The position numbers were made by a program, and so were the translations under genes. DNA of 35,860 bases. Source: DATBGS01 sp036557885. GTDB lineage: Bacteria > Chloroflexota > Ktedonobacteria > Ktedonobacterales > DATBGS01. Below, piece by piece: positions 22,614-30,278 of the stretch. The notes beneath the pieces are model-generated. The model worked only from the letters and a program-made list of their open reading frames with translations, ran no database searches and was not told where the DNA came from. The stretch is taken from assembly GCA_036557885.1 (NCBI GenBank), contig DATBGS010000085.1, forward strand, positions 1 through 35,860. Direction: 5' to 3'. Positions within the stretch are counted from its first letter, which is position 1. The number at the start of each line of letters is the position of its first letter.

Positions 22614-23417
22614 ATGGCGCACATTGACCTTGTTCCTCCCGGCAAACGGCTCCCGCTGCGGTATTTTTTGAGCCACTACCCCACGATGAACCAGGAGAAC
22701 CCGGAACCCATCACCAACGCGCTCAGCCTGCTGTATCCGCGTGTGGATACGCGCCCGTTCCACGTTGACCACTCCGGCGCGACGCTGATGTGTACCGTTC
22801 TGCCGATGATTGCTAAGACGGTCAGAAAGCGGCTGCGCCAGGGTAAGCGCGCGCTGGGTGGACGCGCGCATCCGCAGCGCTTCAGCCGCCAGGATTTTGC
22901 CATTAAGCCGCTGGATGAAGCGAAACTGCCCAAAGAACTTGGGCCGCTCTGCCGCATGCTGAAAAACGAACTGCCCCGGCTGGTGCGGCTGGTGCTGGAG
23001 GCCGAGGCCGCCTACGAAGCAGACCTGGAGCGGTACTGGCACGCCTGCCACGAGGCGCTGGCGATTGCGCTGCTGCGCGAGCAGACGATCTGGGAGGCGC
23101 TGCGCCGCCAGACATCGCCCTGGTTTGCGCTGCTGTGTTTACGCTGGGCGCTGCGCTGCTGCTGGGAGACGTTTTTAGGGGAGGAGACGTTTACCCGCGA
23201 GGCGCGGACGTGGCTGGAGGAGATTCCGATCACGATTTGCCAGGAGCGCGAATTGATGCGGCTGCTGTTCCGCGTCGGGGAGGGCCGGGTATCCGCGCCA
23301 GAGCCGTTTGCCGCGCTGATTGCGCGCTGGCGAGCGGGCGATCTGCCGCCCGCGCCGCCGCCCAATGTGCGCCTGCGCGATTGGCCGGAGGGCCAGAAGT
23401 CGCGCTGTATGGTGTGA
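22614..23417 (+). CDS. Conserved-looking protein of unknown function
   Basis: A 267-residue, probably cytosolic protein; no family was recognised. The N-terminus (MAHIDLVPPGKRLPLRYFLSHYP) is followed by a basic stretch (VRKRLRQGKRALGGRAHPQR), a helical acidic middle (ELPRLVRLVLEAEAAYEADLERYWHACHEALAIALL) and a Trp/Cys-rich helix (LCLRWALRCCWETFLGEETF). There are no membrane segments or signal peptide, and no nuclease, kinase or DNA-binding motif that can be named. The ATG at 22614 has AAAGGT 9 nt upstream; the frame is open further 5', but those residues overlap the leader hairpins. Its strong promoter and long folded leader suggest regulated expression. A large inverted repeat follows 14 nt after the stop. 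Confidence 0.6.
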   Translation: MAHIDLVPPGKRLPLRYFLSHYPTMNQENPEPITNALSLLYPRVDTRPFHVDHSGATLMCTVLPMIAKTVRKRLRQGKRALGGRAHPQRFSRQDFAIKPLDEAKLPKELGPLCRMLKNELPRLVRLVLEAEAAYEADLERYWHACHEALAIALLREQTIWEALRRQTSPWFALLCLRWALRCCWETFLGEETFTREARTWLEEIPITICQERELMRLLFRVGEGRVSAPEPFAALIARWRAGDLPPAPPPNVRLRDWPEGQKSRCMV

Positions 23418-23430
23418 GGGGGTGGCGCTG

Positions 23431-23493
23431 CCCGGCAGGGACGCCGGGGCTACAAGCGGCTGACCTGCCCGTAGCCCCGGCGTCCCTGCCGGG
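23431..23493 (+). repeat. Dispersed repeat copies 5 and 6 as a 23-bp perfect inverted repeat
   Basis: Arm 23431-23453 and arm 23471-23493 are exact reverse complements over 23 nt, with a 17-nt loop. Each arm is one copy of the core CCGGCAGGGACGCCGG plus GGCTAC. Lying just past the unknown gene's stop, the duplex could also end or protect that message. Confidence 0.9.
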
Positions 23494-23559
23494 GAATCGG
23501 CGCGGGCTGGCAGCCCAGATTGCCCCTGCTTTGAGGGGCGCCACAAACGGCCATCCGGC

Positions 23560-23588
23560 TTGCTCTTGAGGCGTGTATGTGCTACAAT
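23560..23588 (+). promoter_or_regulatory. Promoter of the RNase J gene
   Basis: TTGCTC (23560-23565), 17-nt spacer, TACAAT (23583-23588). The predicted start near 23595 leaves a ~405-nt leader. Confidence 0.7.
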
Positions 23589-23594
23589 GCGTCA

Positions 23595-23999
23595 AGAGAG
23601 AGGTTACTTTAATTATTTGGGCAATCAGCGCGTGCAAGAGTAGGATTTGGCCCCGTTTTTGTGGAGCGGGAACAAGAGAGACGCTGATTGCAGGTCGTGG
23701 CGCTCGCAGGCTGATAGGAAACATTGCTGGACCCTTGCGAGTTGATGAGCCACCAGTGACGATAGCAAGAGACTTTGACCAATACGGCTTTTCCTCTCGC
23801 CCTGCGGGTGGGCGTGAGTGAAGATAAGGCAACACAGCGAACGCTTGATGGTGCAACCATTGAAGCGAGGATTCACTGTAAGTACAACACGGGTATACAC
23901 AGACGTATCTCCGGCCTGGGGCGCGCACCCAGCGCCCAGCCGGAACAGAAAGCAGCCGTCGTGGAAACACACGCATGACGGTTAGGAGGTTTTGTATCT
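23595..23999 (+). promoter_or_regulatory. Long folded 5' leader of the RNase J gene
   Basis: Long-range helices are easy to see: GCAATCAGCG (23621-23630) with CGCTGATTGC (23682-23691), perfect 10 bp; then nested GTGGC/GCCAC (23697-23701, 23749-23753) around CTCGCA/TGCGAG (23703-23708, 23736-23741); a CGCCC-TGCGGGT-GGGCG hairpin; ATGGT-GC-ACCAT; and a long GC hairpin at 23911-23943. The ribosome binding site AGGAGG is at 23984-23989. No known riboswitch consensus was recognised. Leader-mediated autoregulation by an RNase is known for RNase E in E. coli and is the obvious hypothesis here. Confidence 0.5.
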
Positions 24000-25715
24000 T
24001 TGGATTCTGAAGTTGGAAATGGAAAGAAGCCTGGGCGGGATAGCACAGAAAAGCTCCCCCCAGTACGGCTGGTTCCGCTTGGAGGACTGGGCGAGATCGG
24101 CAAAAATATGATGGTCATCGAATATGGTGATGACATTGTGATTGTAGATGCTGGTTTGATGTTCCCCGAAGCCGAAATGCTCGGCGTTGATCTGGTCATT
24201 CCAGACACAGGCTATCTGCTCGACAAGCGTGATCGTATTCGCGCGATGGTCATTACACACGGTCACGAAGACCACATAGGCGGCATTGCTTATATGCTGC
24301 CGATGCTCGGCTTTCCCCCCGTCTACGCCACCAGCCTCACCTGCGGCCTGATCGAAGTCAAGCTCCGCGAACATCATCTGGGCAAAGAAGTTACCATGCA
24401 CACGATTACGCCGGAGTCGCAGATTGACCTGGGGACGCTGAGCGTGGAGTTCTTCCGCGTGAATCACAGCATCCCAGACTGTGTTGGCGTCGTCATTCGC
24501 ACCCCTGCGGGGGTGCTCGTGCATACGGGCGACTACAAGTTCGACCACACGCCCATTGATGGACGCCCCACCGATTTTGGCAAGCTGGCGCGGTTGGGTC
24601 AGGAGGGCGTGCTGGTTCTGATGGGTGACAGCACCCGCGCTGAATCGCCGGGCTACACGCCCTCGGAGCGCGTCATCAGCGAGACGTTTGATAAACTCTT
24701 CGCCAATGCTTCGGGGCGCATCATCATCGCCACGTTCTCGTCGCTCATCTCGCGCGTCCAGCAAGTCGTGGATACCGCCAGCCGCTACGGGCGCTATGTG
24801 GCGCTGGTTGGGCGTTCAATGGTCAGCAACACGCAGATCGCAATGGAACTGGGCTATCTCAGCATCCCAGAAGACATGCTCATTCAGCCGGAAAACCTGA
24901 ATCGTTACCCGCCGCATCAGGTTGTGGTGATCTGCACCGGCAGCCAGGGCGAACCCACCTCCGCGCTGACGCGCATGGCAAACGCCGACCATCGTATGGT
25001 GCGCATCCAGCCCGGCGATACGGTCATTCTTTCGGCCACGCCGGTCCCCGGCAACGAGAAGCTGGTCAGCCGCTCGATTAACAACCTCATCCGCCAGGGC
25101 GCCGAGGTGATCTATCCAGGGCTGGCGGCGGTGCATGTCTCCGGGCATGGCAGCCAGGAAGAACTCCGGCTGATGCTTGGCTTGCTGCGCCCGCGCTTCG
25201 TGGTGCCGGTGCACGGCGAGATGCGCCAATTGGTGCAGCACGCGCGGTTGGCGCGGGGCATGGGCATCCCCGAAGAACACATCATCGTCGCGGAAGATGG
25301 CGACATCATCGAGGTTACGCCGCAGGAGATTCACAAAGTAGACCACTATGTTTGTGGCAACATCTTTGTGGACGGGGCCGGAGTTGGCGACATCGGCAAC
25401 ATTGTGCTGCGTGACCGGCAGGTGCTGGCGCAGGATGGCATTCTGATGGCAATTCTGACAGTGGATAAAGAAACCGGCCAGCCCATCTCCGGGCCGGATA
25501 TTGTCTCGCGTGGCTTTGTCTACATGCGCGATGCCGAAGACCTGATCGAGCAGGCGCGCGTGCAGGTGCTGGAGTCCTTTGGCACGCATTCGCAAAACGG
25601 GCACAAGGCCGACTGGACCTATGTGAAGGCCAAGATCAAGGACACGCTCAGCGATTTCCTCTACGAGCGCACGAAGCGCCGCCCAATGGTCCTGCCGGTG
25701 GTGATGGAGGTCTAA
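24000..25715 (+). CDS. rnj: Ribonuclease J
   Basis: RNase J is a metallo-beta-lactamase/beta-CASP enzyme with 5'-to-3' exonuclease and endonuclease activity, central to mRNA decay and rRNA maturation in bacteria lacking RNase E. The 571-residue protein shows VRLVPLGGLGEIGKNM, the metal motif HGHEDH (87-92), GDYKFDHTP, the beta-CASP block (GDSTRAESPGYTPSE and later ICTGSQGEP), HVSGHGSQEEL and VPVHGEMRQL, then the C-terminal domain. The length fits. An N-terminal Lys/Glu-rich lead of ~20 residues is added. The TTG at 24000 is the start because AGGAGG is 10 nt upstream and no other in-frame start is near. The gene is preceded by a ~400-nt folded leader and followed by a palindromic terminator-like element. 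Confidence 0.97.
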   Translation: MDSEVGNGKKPGRDSTEKLPPVRLVPLGGLGEIGKNMMVIEYGDDIVIVDAGLMFPEAEMLGVDLVIPDTGYLLDKRDRIRAMVITHGHEDHIGGIAYMLPMLGFPPVYATSLTCGLIEVKLREHHLGKEVTMHTITPESQIDLGTLSVEFFRVNHSIPDCVGVVIRTPAGVLVHTGDYKFDHTPIDGRPTDFGKLARLGQEGVLVLMGDSTRAESPGYTPSERVISETFDKLFANASGRIIIATFSSLISRVQQVVDTASRYGRYVALVGRSMVSNTQIAMELGYLSIPEDMLIQPENLNRYPPHQVVVICTGSQGEPTSALTRMANADHRMVRIQPGDTVILSATPVPGNEKLVSRSINNLIRQGAEVIYPGLAAVHVSGHGSQEELRLMLGLLRPRFVVPVHGEMRQLVQHARLARGMGIPEEHIIVAEDGDIIEVTPQEIHKVDHYVCGNIFVDGAGVGDIGNIVLRDRQVLAQDGILMAILTVDKETGQPISGPDIVSRGFVYMRDAEDLIEQARVQVLESFGTHSQNGHKADWTYVKAKIKDTLSDFLYERTKRRPMVLPVVMEV

Positions 25716-25727
25716 GTTAAGAGAGGT

Positions 25728-25754
25728 AAAGGGCGTACAATTGTACGCCCCTTC
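25728..25754. terminator. Palindromic hairpin between convergent genes
   Basis: GGGCGTACAATTGTACGCCC (25731-25750) is a perfect palindrome, flanked by AAA on the left and CTTCC on the right. It probably ends both the RNase J gene and the convergent gene, although the T-runs are short. Confidence 0.6.
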
Positions 25755-25773
25755 CTGTGTCCATGAGCAGAAG

Positions 25774-26457
25774 CTACCGACTGGCGCCGCGCCTGAGCGG
25801 TACCAGGCGAATCAGCGTCACCGCTGTGCGCGTGATGGCTGAGAGATACTCTTCGTGTGGCTGCGGCGGAACATCGCCCTTGAGCAAAAAATCTTCGCGG
25901 GTCGCCAGCAGGTAATCCGCTGGCAGGCTGCCCAGGACGGCCAGCCCTTTCTCAAGCTGTGGCTCAAGCTGACTCTCATCCTGCGCGGGCACGCGCACAA
26001 ACAGCACACCGGCTTGACGCAGCACCGTATCTTCGCTGTAGACTCGTTCAGCCAGCTTGATCGCATCCTGGCGGCCTTCAGCAGTGTTGCCAGCCGCAAT
26101 CACCAGATAATCCACCTGCATCCCAGACGCGCGCGCTCGCACCAAGGGCAGCGCGTCTACATCCACCAGCAGGCAATCCACCTTGCCCGCCACCTGTTCG
26201 CGGGCACGCTCCAGTATCTTGCCCAATTGCTCCGGCGTGACGGGACCGGGCGCCCAGAGCGCCACATTTTTCATGGGAAAGCGTTGAAATAAGGTGCCAA
26301 GTGGAGAACGCCTGAGCGAGAGATCAGCGACGAGGGCGCGCACACCCTGGCGCGCCAACGCCTGGGCCAGATAAAAAATCGCTGTGCTCACTCCCTGACC
26401 ACGATGCTCCTGGGTAAGCACAACAATCCGTACATTCGCTGCGCTGGCAGCACTCAT
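25774..26457 (-). CDS. P-loop ATPase-like protein (ParA/CpsD fold) with degenerate Walker A
   Basis: A 227-residue protein resembling the ParA/MinD/CpsD ATPase fold: beta1 VRIVVLTQEHRGQGVSTAIFYLAQALARQGVRALVADLSLRRSP, a Walker-B-like strand DCLLVDVDAL, and YLVIAAGNT later. The phosphate-binding loop reads HRGQGVST where active members have KGGVGKTT: both lysines are missing, so ATP hydrolysis is doubtful and it may act as a scaffold or partner. The tail is Leu/Arg-rich. The ATG at 26457 has AGGA about 12 nt upstream; a TTG at 26475 would swallow it. It stands alone on the minus strand between RNase J and the amidohydrolase genes; no polysaccharide genes are nearby. Confidence 0.6.
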   Translation of the reverse strand: MSAASAANVRIVVLTQEHRGQGVSTAIFYLAQALARQGVRALVADLSLRRSPLGTLFQRFPMKNVALWAPGPVTPEQLGKILERAREQVAGKVDCLLVDVDALPLVRARASGMQVDYLVIAAGNTAEGRQDAIKLAERVYSEDTVLRQAGVLFVRVPAQDESQLEPQLEKGLAVLGSLPADYLLATREDFLLKGDVPPQPHEEYLSAITRTAVTLIRLVPLRRGASR

Positions 26458-26622
26458 ATTTTCTCTATCCTGCAACTAAATACCATTTATCGCCCCAGCA
26501 GTGCCCATGAGGACAGACTGGTCTTTTTCAGTGTATCATAAAGGGGACATCAATGGGTGTGCTAGTAAGGGCAGGATGTGTGCCAGATTCGCTCAGCCTG
26601 CGTTGCAGTGCGGAATGCGTGA

Positions 26623-26628
26623 TATACT
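26623..26628 (+). promoter_or_regulatory. Extended -10 promoter of the amidohydrolase gene
   Basis: TGA-TATACT at 26620-26628 forms an extended -10; the best -35 (GCGTTG, 17 nt upstream) is poor. The start would be about 35 nt before the GTG at 26668. Confidence 0.45.
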
Positions 26629-26667
26629 TTTCTCTGGCTGCTGTTGGCTCAGAAAGGCGCGTGCCTG

Positions 26668-27531
26668 GTGATTATTGACGCCCATACCCACCTCTTCCCA
26701 CCTGAGATTCGCGCCCACCGCGAACACTACGCCGAACGTGACCCCTGGTTTGGCGAACTCTATGGCAACCCCAAAGCGCGCATGGCAACGGCTGAAGAAC
26801 TGATGGCTTCAATGGAAGCCGCTGGGGTGGATGTGTCGCTGGCGTTTCCTTTTGGCTGGAGCGACCCTGGGCTGATCGAAGAATGTAACAGCTACTTGCT
26901 GGATGTCATGCGCCGTTTTCCTGGCAAGATCATCGGTCTGGCCGCCATTCAGCCCACCGCCGGGGTGCGCGCTGTCGCTGAACTGGAGCGCTGCGCCCGC
27001 GCCGGAATGCCGGGCTGCGGCGAGTTGATGCCGCATGGGCAGGGCTATCGGCTGAATGATCTGGCGCTGCTCACGCCATTAGTCGAGGTGATGCGCGCGT
27101 ATGGGCTGTTTCTGCTGACGCATGCCAGCGAACCAGTGGGGCATATGTATCACGGCAAAGGCAATGTGGCCCCGGCAGACCTGGAGGTCTTTTTGCGCTC
27201 GTTCCCTGATCTGCGCGTGGTGGCGGCGCATTGGGGCGGCGGCTTCCCGTTTTACGAACTAATGCCGGAAGTGCAGCAGGCCGCCGCCAACCTCTGGTAC
27301 GACAGCGCCGCCTCACCCTATCTGTATCGCCCGGAGATTTTCCCGATTGCCGCGCGCATCGTGGGCGCGCAGAAGCTGCTCTTTGCCAGCGACTACCCGC
27401 TCATCTCGCAGGCGCGCATGCTGGCCTATACCCGCTCGTCGGGCCTGACCGAGGACGAACTGCGGCTGGTGCTAGGCGAGAACGCGCAAGCGCTGCTGAC
27501 CCCCACGAAGCAAGCAGGAGTGGAGGGCTAG
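26668..27531 (+). CDS. Amidohydrolase family protein (TIM-barrel metal-dependent hydrolase)
   Basis: A 287-residue amidohydrolase-2 type enzyme, the group that includes decarboxylases and lactonases acting on aromatic or acidic substrates. The metal motif HTH is at residues 5-7 (MIIDAHTHLFP), further ligands are the histidines in LLTHASEP and VAAHWGGG, and the catalytic Asp is in LLFASDYPL. This order is typical. The substrate is not predictable from sequence. The GTG at 26668 is chosen since the domain begins immediately there and AAAGG lies 10 nt upstream; a TTG at 26644 adds eight residues. The frame ends 221 nt before the next gene, which has its own promoter. Confidence 0.88.
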   Translation: MIIDAHTHLFPPEIRAHREHYAERDPWFGELYGNPKARMATAEELMASMEAAGVDVSLAFPFGWSDPGLIEECNSYLLDVMRRFPGKIIGLAAIQPTAGVRAVAELERCARAGMPGCGELMPHGQGYRLNDLALLTPLVEVMRAYGLFLLTHASEPVGHMYHGKGNVAPADLEVFLRSFPDLRVVAAHWGGGFPFYELMPEVQQAAANLWYDSAASPYLYRPEIFPIAARIVGAQKLLFASDYPLISQARMLAYTRSSGLTEDELRLVLGENAQALLTPTKQAGVEG

Positions 27532-27644
27532 AGGCCCATAGCTCCTCTCTGGCTAGATGTGAGCGAAAGGCACCTGCTCGCGTAGTATGAGAGAGGGTCT
27601 TGATACGCCTTCAAGCCTTATTGTGAGCATCTGCCAGCCTCCTA

Positions 27645-27675
27645 TTGTACATTTGTCGGGAAACAGGGCTATAAT
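27645..27675 (+). promoter_or_regulatory. Promoter of the WalJ-to-carboxylase gene series
   Basis: A consensus -10 TATAAT (27670-27675) preceded at 19 nt by TTGTAC (27645-27650). Five genes follow on the same strand with gaps of at most 100 nt. Confidence 0.55.
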
Positions 27676-27752
27676 CATAGGCAAAGTAACGCGCAGAATG
27701 CTCTCTTCTGGCATTCAGTCTCTCAGAGAACCAGAAGCGGAAAGGGCAGGCC

Positions 27753-28556
27753 ATGAAAGTACGCTCTTTTGCCAGCGGCAGCAGCGGCAACGCGCTGCTG
27801 GTGGAATCTGGTGGCATCCGCCTGCTGGTGGATGCTGGCCTGCCGCCTGCTCTGCTCTTTCGGCGGCTGCGCGATGCAGGGCTTCAGCGCGGCAGCCTGA
27901 GCGCCATTTTGCTCACGCATGAGCATATAGACCACGCGCAGGGCGCGGCGGTGCTGGCCCAGGAATGGCAGGTGCCCATCATCAGCGCGCCAGAGACACT
28001 GAGGAAGGTGCTGCCAACGCCGGAGGAGGGTGGCTCGCGCTGGGCGGAGCCGCTGGAAGTGGGCAAGAGTTTGCGCGTGGGCACGCTGGAGGTGACATCG
28101 TTTCCGGTTTCGCACGATGCCATCGCGCCTTGCGGCTATATGATACACTCTGGTGCGTGGCGCATCTGCGTGGCGGTAGATACAGGAGATGTGCCGGGTG
28201 CAATGCTGGAGATGCTGCGCGCCGCGCATCTGCTGGTGGTGGAGGCCAACCATGACCGCGAGCGGCTGCTCAATGGCCCGTATCCCTGGCATCTCAAGCA
28301 GCGCATCCTCAGCCCCACCGGACATCTCTCCAATGAACAGACCATCCGGGCGCTGGAGGCGATTGTAGACAACACGCCACGCTGGGTCTGGCTGGCGCAT
28401 CTGAGCAAAACGAATAACACGCCTGATCTGGCACGCCGCCAGATCATTGAGCGGCTAACCAGAAGCGGGGCCAATTTCATCCAGGCCGACATCTTACCGC
28501 CCGGCGCTGGCCCGGTCTGGGATAGCACGAGCCTGTGGGCTGATGCAGCGCGTTAG
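27753..28556 (+). CDS. WalJ/YycJ-like metallo-beta-lactamase fold hydrolase
   Basis: A 267-residue MBL-fold protein starting MKVRSFASGSSGNALLVES, as YycJ/WalJ proteins do, with the metal motif HEHIDH (about 56-61), FPVSHDAIAPCGY, VAVDTGDVP and the late HLS (LAHLSKTNNTPDLA). WalJ-type enzymes are linked to DNA end processing and cell-wall/cell-cycle coordination in Firmicutes and have been shown to be nucleases in some species. There is no WalRK two-component system nearby, so only the enzyme class is inferred. AAAGGG upstream supports ATG 27753. It heads a series of closely spaced genes to 33198. Confidence 0.88.
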   Translation: MKVRSFASGSSGNALLVESGGIRLLVDAGLPPALLFRRLRDAGLQRGSLSAILLTHEHIDHAQGAAVLAQEWQVPIISAPETLRKVLPTPEEGGSRWAEPLEVGKSLRVGTLEVTSFPVSHDAIAPCGYMIHSGAWRICVAVDTGDVPGAMLEMLRAAHLLVVEANHDRERLLNGPYPWHLKQRILSPTGHLSNEQTIRALEAIVDNTPRWVWLAHLSKTNNTPDLARRQIIERLTRSGANFIQADILPPGAGPVWDSTSLWADAAR

Positions 28557-28572
28557 AAGGCGAGGCAGCACT

Positions 28573-29130
28573 ATGCAATCATTTCCTCCACCACAGCAAG
28601 CGCTTCCAACGACGGCTCAATCAGCCAGAATGCCGCTCGCCACAAGCGCCCCATTTTTGCAGGGACTAATGCTGTGTTTTCTGGCGCTGGTCTGCGCCGG
28701 GCTGCAATTCAGCGGAGTGGTGAACATTGACCCATTTCTAGCCATCGGTCTGGGGTGCCTGCTGGCGTTTTTCATCAATACCCGCCGACTGTTTATTCCA
28801 ACAGCGATCTTCTTGCCGCTGGGCATCGTCAATCTTCTGGCAAATGCTGGCGCGATTAATGGCAATCACTCCGTTGCGTATTACTTTATTGCGCTCGCCC
28901 TTGGCTTGCTGGCAATCGCTTTCGTCGTGAGGCGTGGGCTGGGCTGGGCGCCGCCCGGAGCGATGGCGCCCGGAGTGCTGATCTTTCTGTTTGGCGCGTC
29001 TCTGCTGGCAGCAGCAGAAAACAGCGCCCTGGGCGATATGCTGCACTCCGTCTGGGCGCCGGTTGGCTTCCTGGGCGGGTTGGGGCTGTTCTATCTGGCG
29101 CGCTCGGCTTTTGGCGGCGGGCGCCCTTGA
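28573..29130 (+). CDS. Small integral membrane protein of unknown function
   Basis: A 185-residue protein with a ~30-residue polar, Pro/Gln-rich N-terminus and five or six hydrophobic segments: FLQGLMLCFLALVCAGLQF, FLAIGLGCLLAFF, FLPLGIVNLLANA, VAYYFIALALGLLAIAFVV, APGVLIFLFGASLLAAAE and VGFLGGLGLFYLARSA. No charged residues lie inside the segments, no known transporter motif is seen, and the family was not recognised. ATG 28573 has AAGGCGAGG upstream; it starts 17 nt after the WalJ-like stop, so co-transcription is likely. The association with the following genes is not informative. Confidence 0.65.
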   Translation: MQSFPPPQQALPTTAQSARMPLATSAPFLQGLMLCFLALVCAGLQFSGVVNIDPFLAIGLGCLLAFFINTRRLFIPTAIFLPLGIVNLLANAGAINGNHSVAYYFIALALGLLAIAFVVRRGLGWAPPGAMAPGVLIFLFGASLLAAAENSALGDMLHSVWAPVGFLGGLGLFYLARSAFGGGRP

Positions 29131-29230
29131 CAACGTGCATCCGTTCTGCGTACCCTGAATTTAAAGCACATGGCAGAGGCTCTGGCTCGCGCTGAACAGG
29201 CGGTGCGGCCTCTCACTACTGGAGAAGCTC

Positions 29231-29803
29231 ATGTTACCGCGCGTCTTCATGCGCCAGGAAACCTACGATCAGCAACTTGGAGGCACATGGGAAGGGTATC
29301 TGTTGCCGTCCGATGCCACACGCACGCGCGTCTGGACTCCTGCGGGGACTGCCATCCACTGGTCGCATGGGAACTGGCCCATGCCCTACCATCGGCTGCA
29401 ACAGTTCTGGATGGGCCGCTGGTATACGCTAAACGGCCTGTACCGTGATAACCACGACCTCTACGCCACGTATGCCCATATTATTCTGCCGCCCGCTCTT
29501 GGCGAAGGCGCTACCTATACCGATCTGGGGTTGGCCCTGTTGGTCAACCCTGATTTCTCGTATGAAGTGCTCGAACTGGATGCGTTTGAGCATCTGGCCG
29601 AAGCGCTCAACTATACTGAAGAGGTACGCATTGGCGCGTTGATGGCGCTGGATGGCCTCATGCGCTCGGTGGAGCGGCGCGCAGGTCCATTTTTGAGTTT
29701 TCCGCTCGCGCTGCCGCGCCTGGACCTGCATCTGCTTACGGCTGAAGAGGTAACGGCGCTGCTGGGCGATAGTGATGAGGCCATTGTGAGGGACGGCGTT
29801 TGA
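29231..29803 (+). CDS. DUF402 family protein (NtdP/FomD-like fold)
   Basis: A 190-residue protein resembling DUF402, whose studied members hydrolyse nucleoside diphosphates or related CDP adducts (NtdP, FomD). The recognisable core is YATYAHIILPP, a variable loop, TYTDLGLALLVNPDFSYEVLELDAFE, matching the family's wYvdi-P ... yiDLdLDv-v-pdg--eVlDedEf pattern. Two aspartates expected in DLDLD are replaced (DLGLA), so metal binding and activity could be altered. The N-terminal half is longer than in NtdP. GGAG is 7 nt before the ATG at 29231. Its stop overlaps the start of the epimerase gene by one base, so the two are tightly coupled. Confidence 0.6.
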   Translation: MLPRVFMRQETYDQQLGGTWEGYLLPSDATRTRVWTPAGTAIHWSHGNWPMPYHRLQQFWMGRWYTLNGLYRDNHDLYATYAHIILPPALGEGATYTDLGLALLVNPDFSYEVLELDAFEHLAEALNYTEEVRIGALMALDGLMRSVERRAGPFLSFPLALPRLDLHLLTAEEVTALLGDSDEAIVRDGV

Positions 29804-30255
29804 TGACGACACTTCCTGATTTCAACACGGCTGATCTGCCACAGCATTTGATTACGCGCATTGATCACGTGGCTATCGTGGTGCGCGCCATTGATGAGGC
29901 GCTGCGCTTTTACCGCGATCTGCTGGGCATGCAGCCATCTGAGTTGCACGTGCTGCCTGATGAGGGCGTGAGCATTGCATTTTTGCCCTCTGGTGGACCC
30001 CAGGGGAGCACAATTGAACTGCTGGAGCCGCTGGACACGACGGGCAGCATTGCGAAATTTCTGGAAAAGCGCGGCGAAGGGCTGCATCATATCTGCCTGG
30101 AAACGCCCAACATTGACGCCGCCCTGGACTATCTGAAAGGGCGCGGCGCCGTTGTGATTGATACTGCGCCACGCCAGGCGGCGGAAGGGCGCGCGATCTT
30201 CCTGCACCCCAAGGGGACGCATGGCGTCTTGTTGGAACTGGTGCAACGGGGCTGA
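29803..30255 (+). CDS. mce: Methylmalonyl-CoA epimerase
   Basis: A 150-residue VOC-fold enzyme that interconverts (R)- and (S)-methylmalonyl-CoA in propionyl-CoA/succinyl-CoA metabolism. Family features: ITRIDHVAIVVRAIDEALRFYRDLLGM with the first metal His, the central EGVSIAFLPSGG and STIELLEPL, GLHHICLETPNID with the second His pair, and the end GTHGVLLELVQ with the Glu ligand. The ATG shares an A with the TGA of the DUF402 gene (TGATG). The next gene encodes an acyl-CoA carboxylase beta subunit, the expected pathway partner; no mutase gene is in the window. Confidence 0.93.
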   Translation: MTTLPDFNTADLPQHLITRIDHVAIVVRAIDEALRFYRDLLGMQPSELHVLPDEGVSIAFLPSGGPQGSTIELLEPLDTTGSIAKFLEKRGEGLHHICLETPNIDAALDYLKGRGAVVIDTAPRQAAEGRAIFLHPKGTHGVLLELVQRG

Positions 30256-30278
30256 AATTTTCTGTAGGAGTTAGCTGG

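Larger units (their letters stand above)
23418..23999 (+). other. Intergenic region: repeat duplex, promoter and long leader of the RNase J gene
   Basis: The left part (23431-23539) contains two opposed copies of the dispersed repeat and the hairpin GCCCCTGCTTTGAGGGGC (23522-23539). The promoter is at 23560-23588, and everything from about 23595 to 23999 is leader. A frame at 23573-23821 has no ribosome binding site or protein features and is not called. Confidence 0.7.

Noticed and set aside
27587..27922. Frame running into the WalJ-like gene
   Set aside because: Overlaps the leader and the true gene in another frame, with no matching ribosome binding site; a chance frame.
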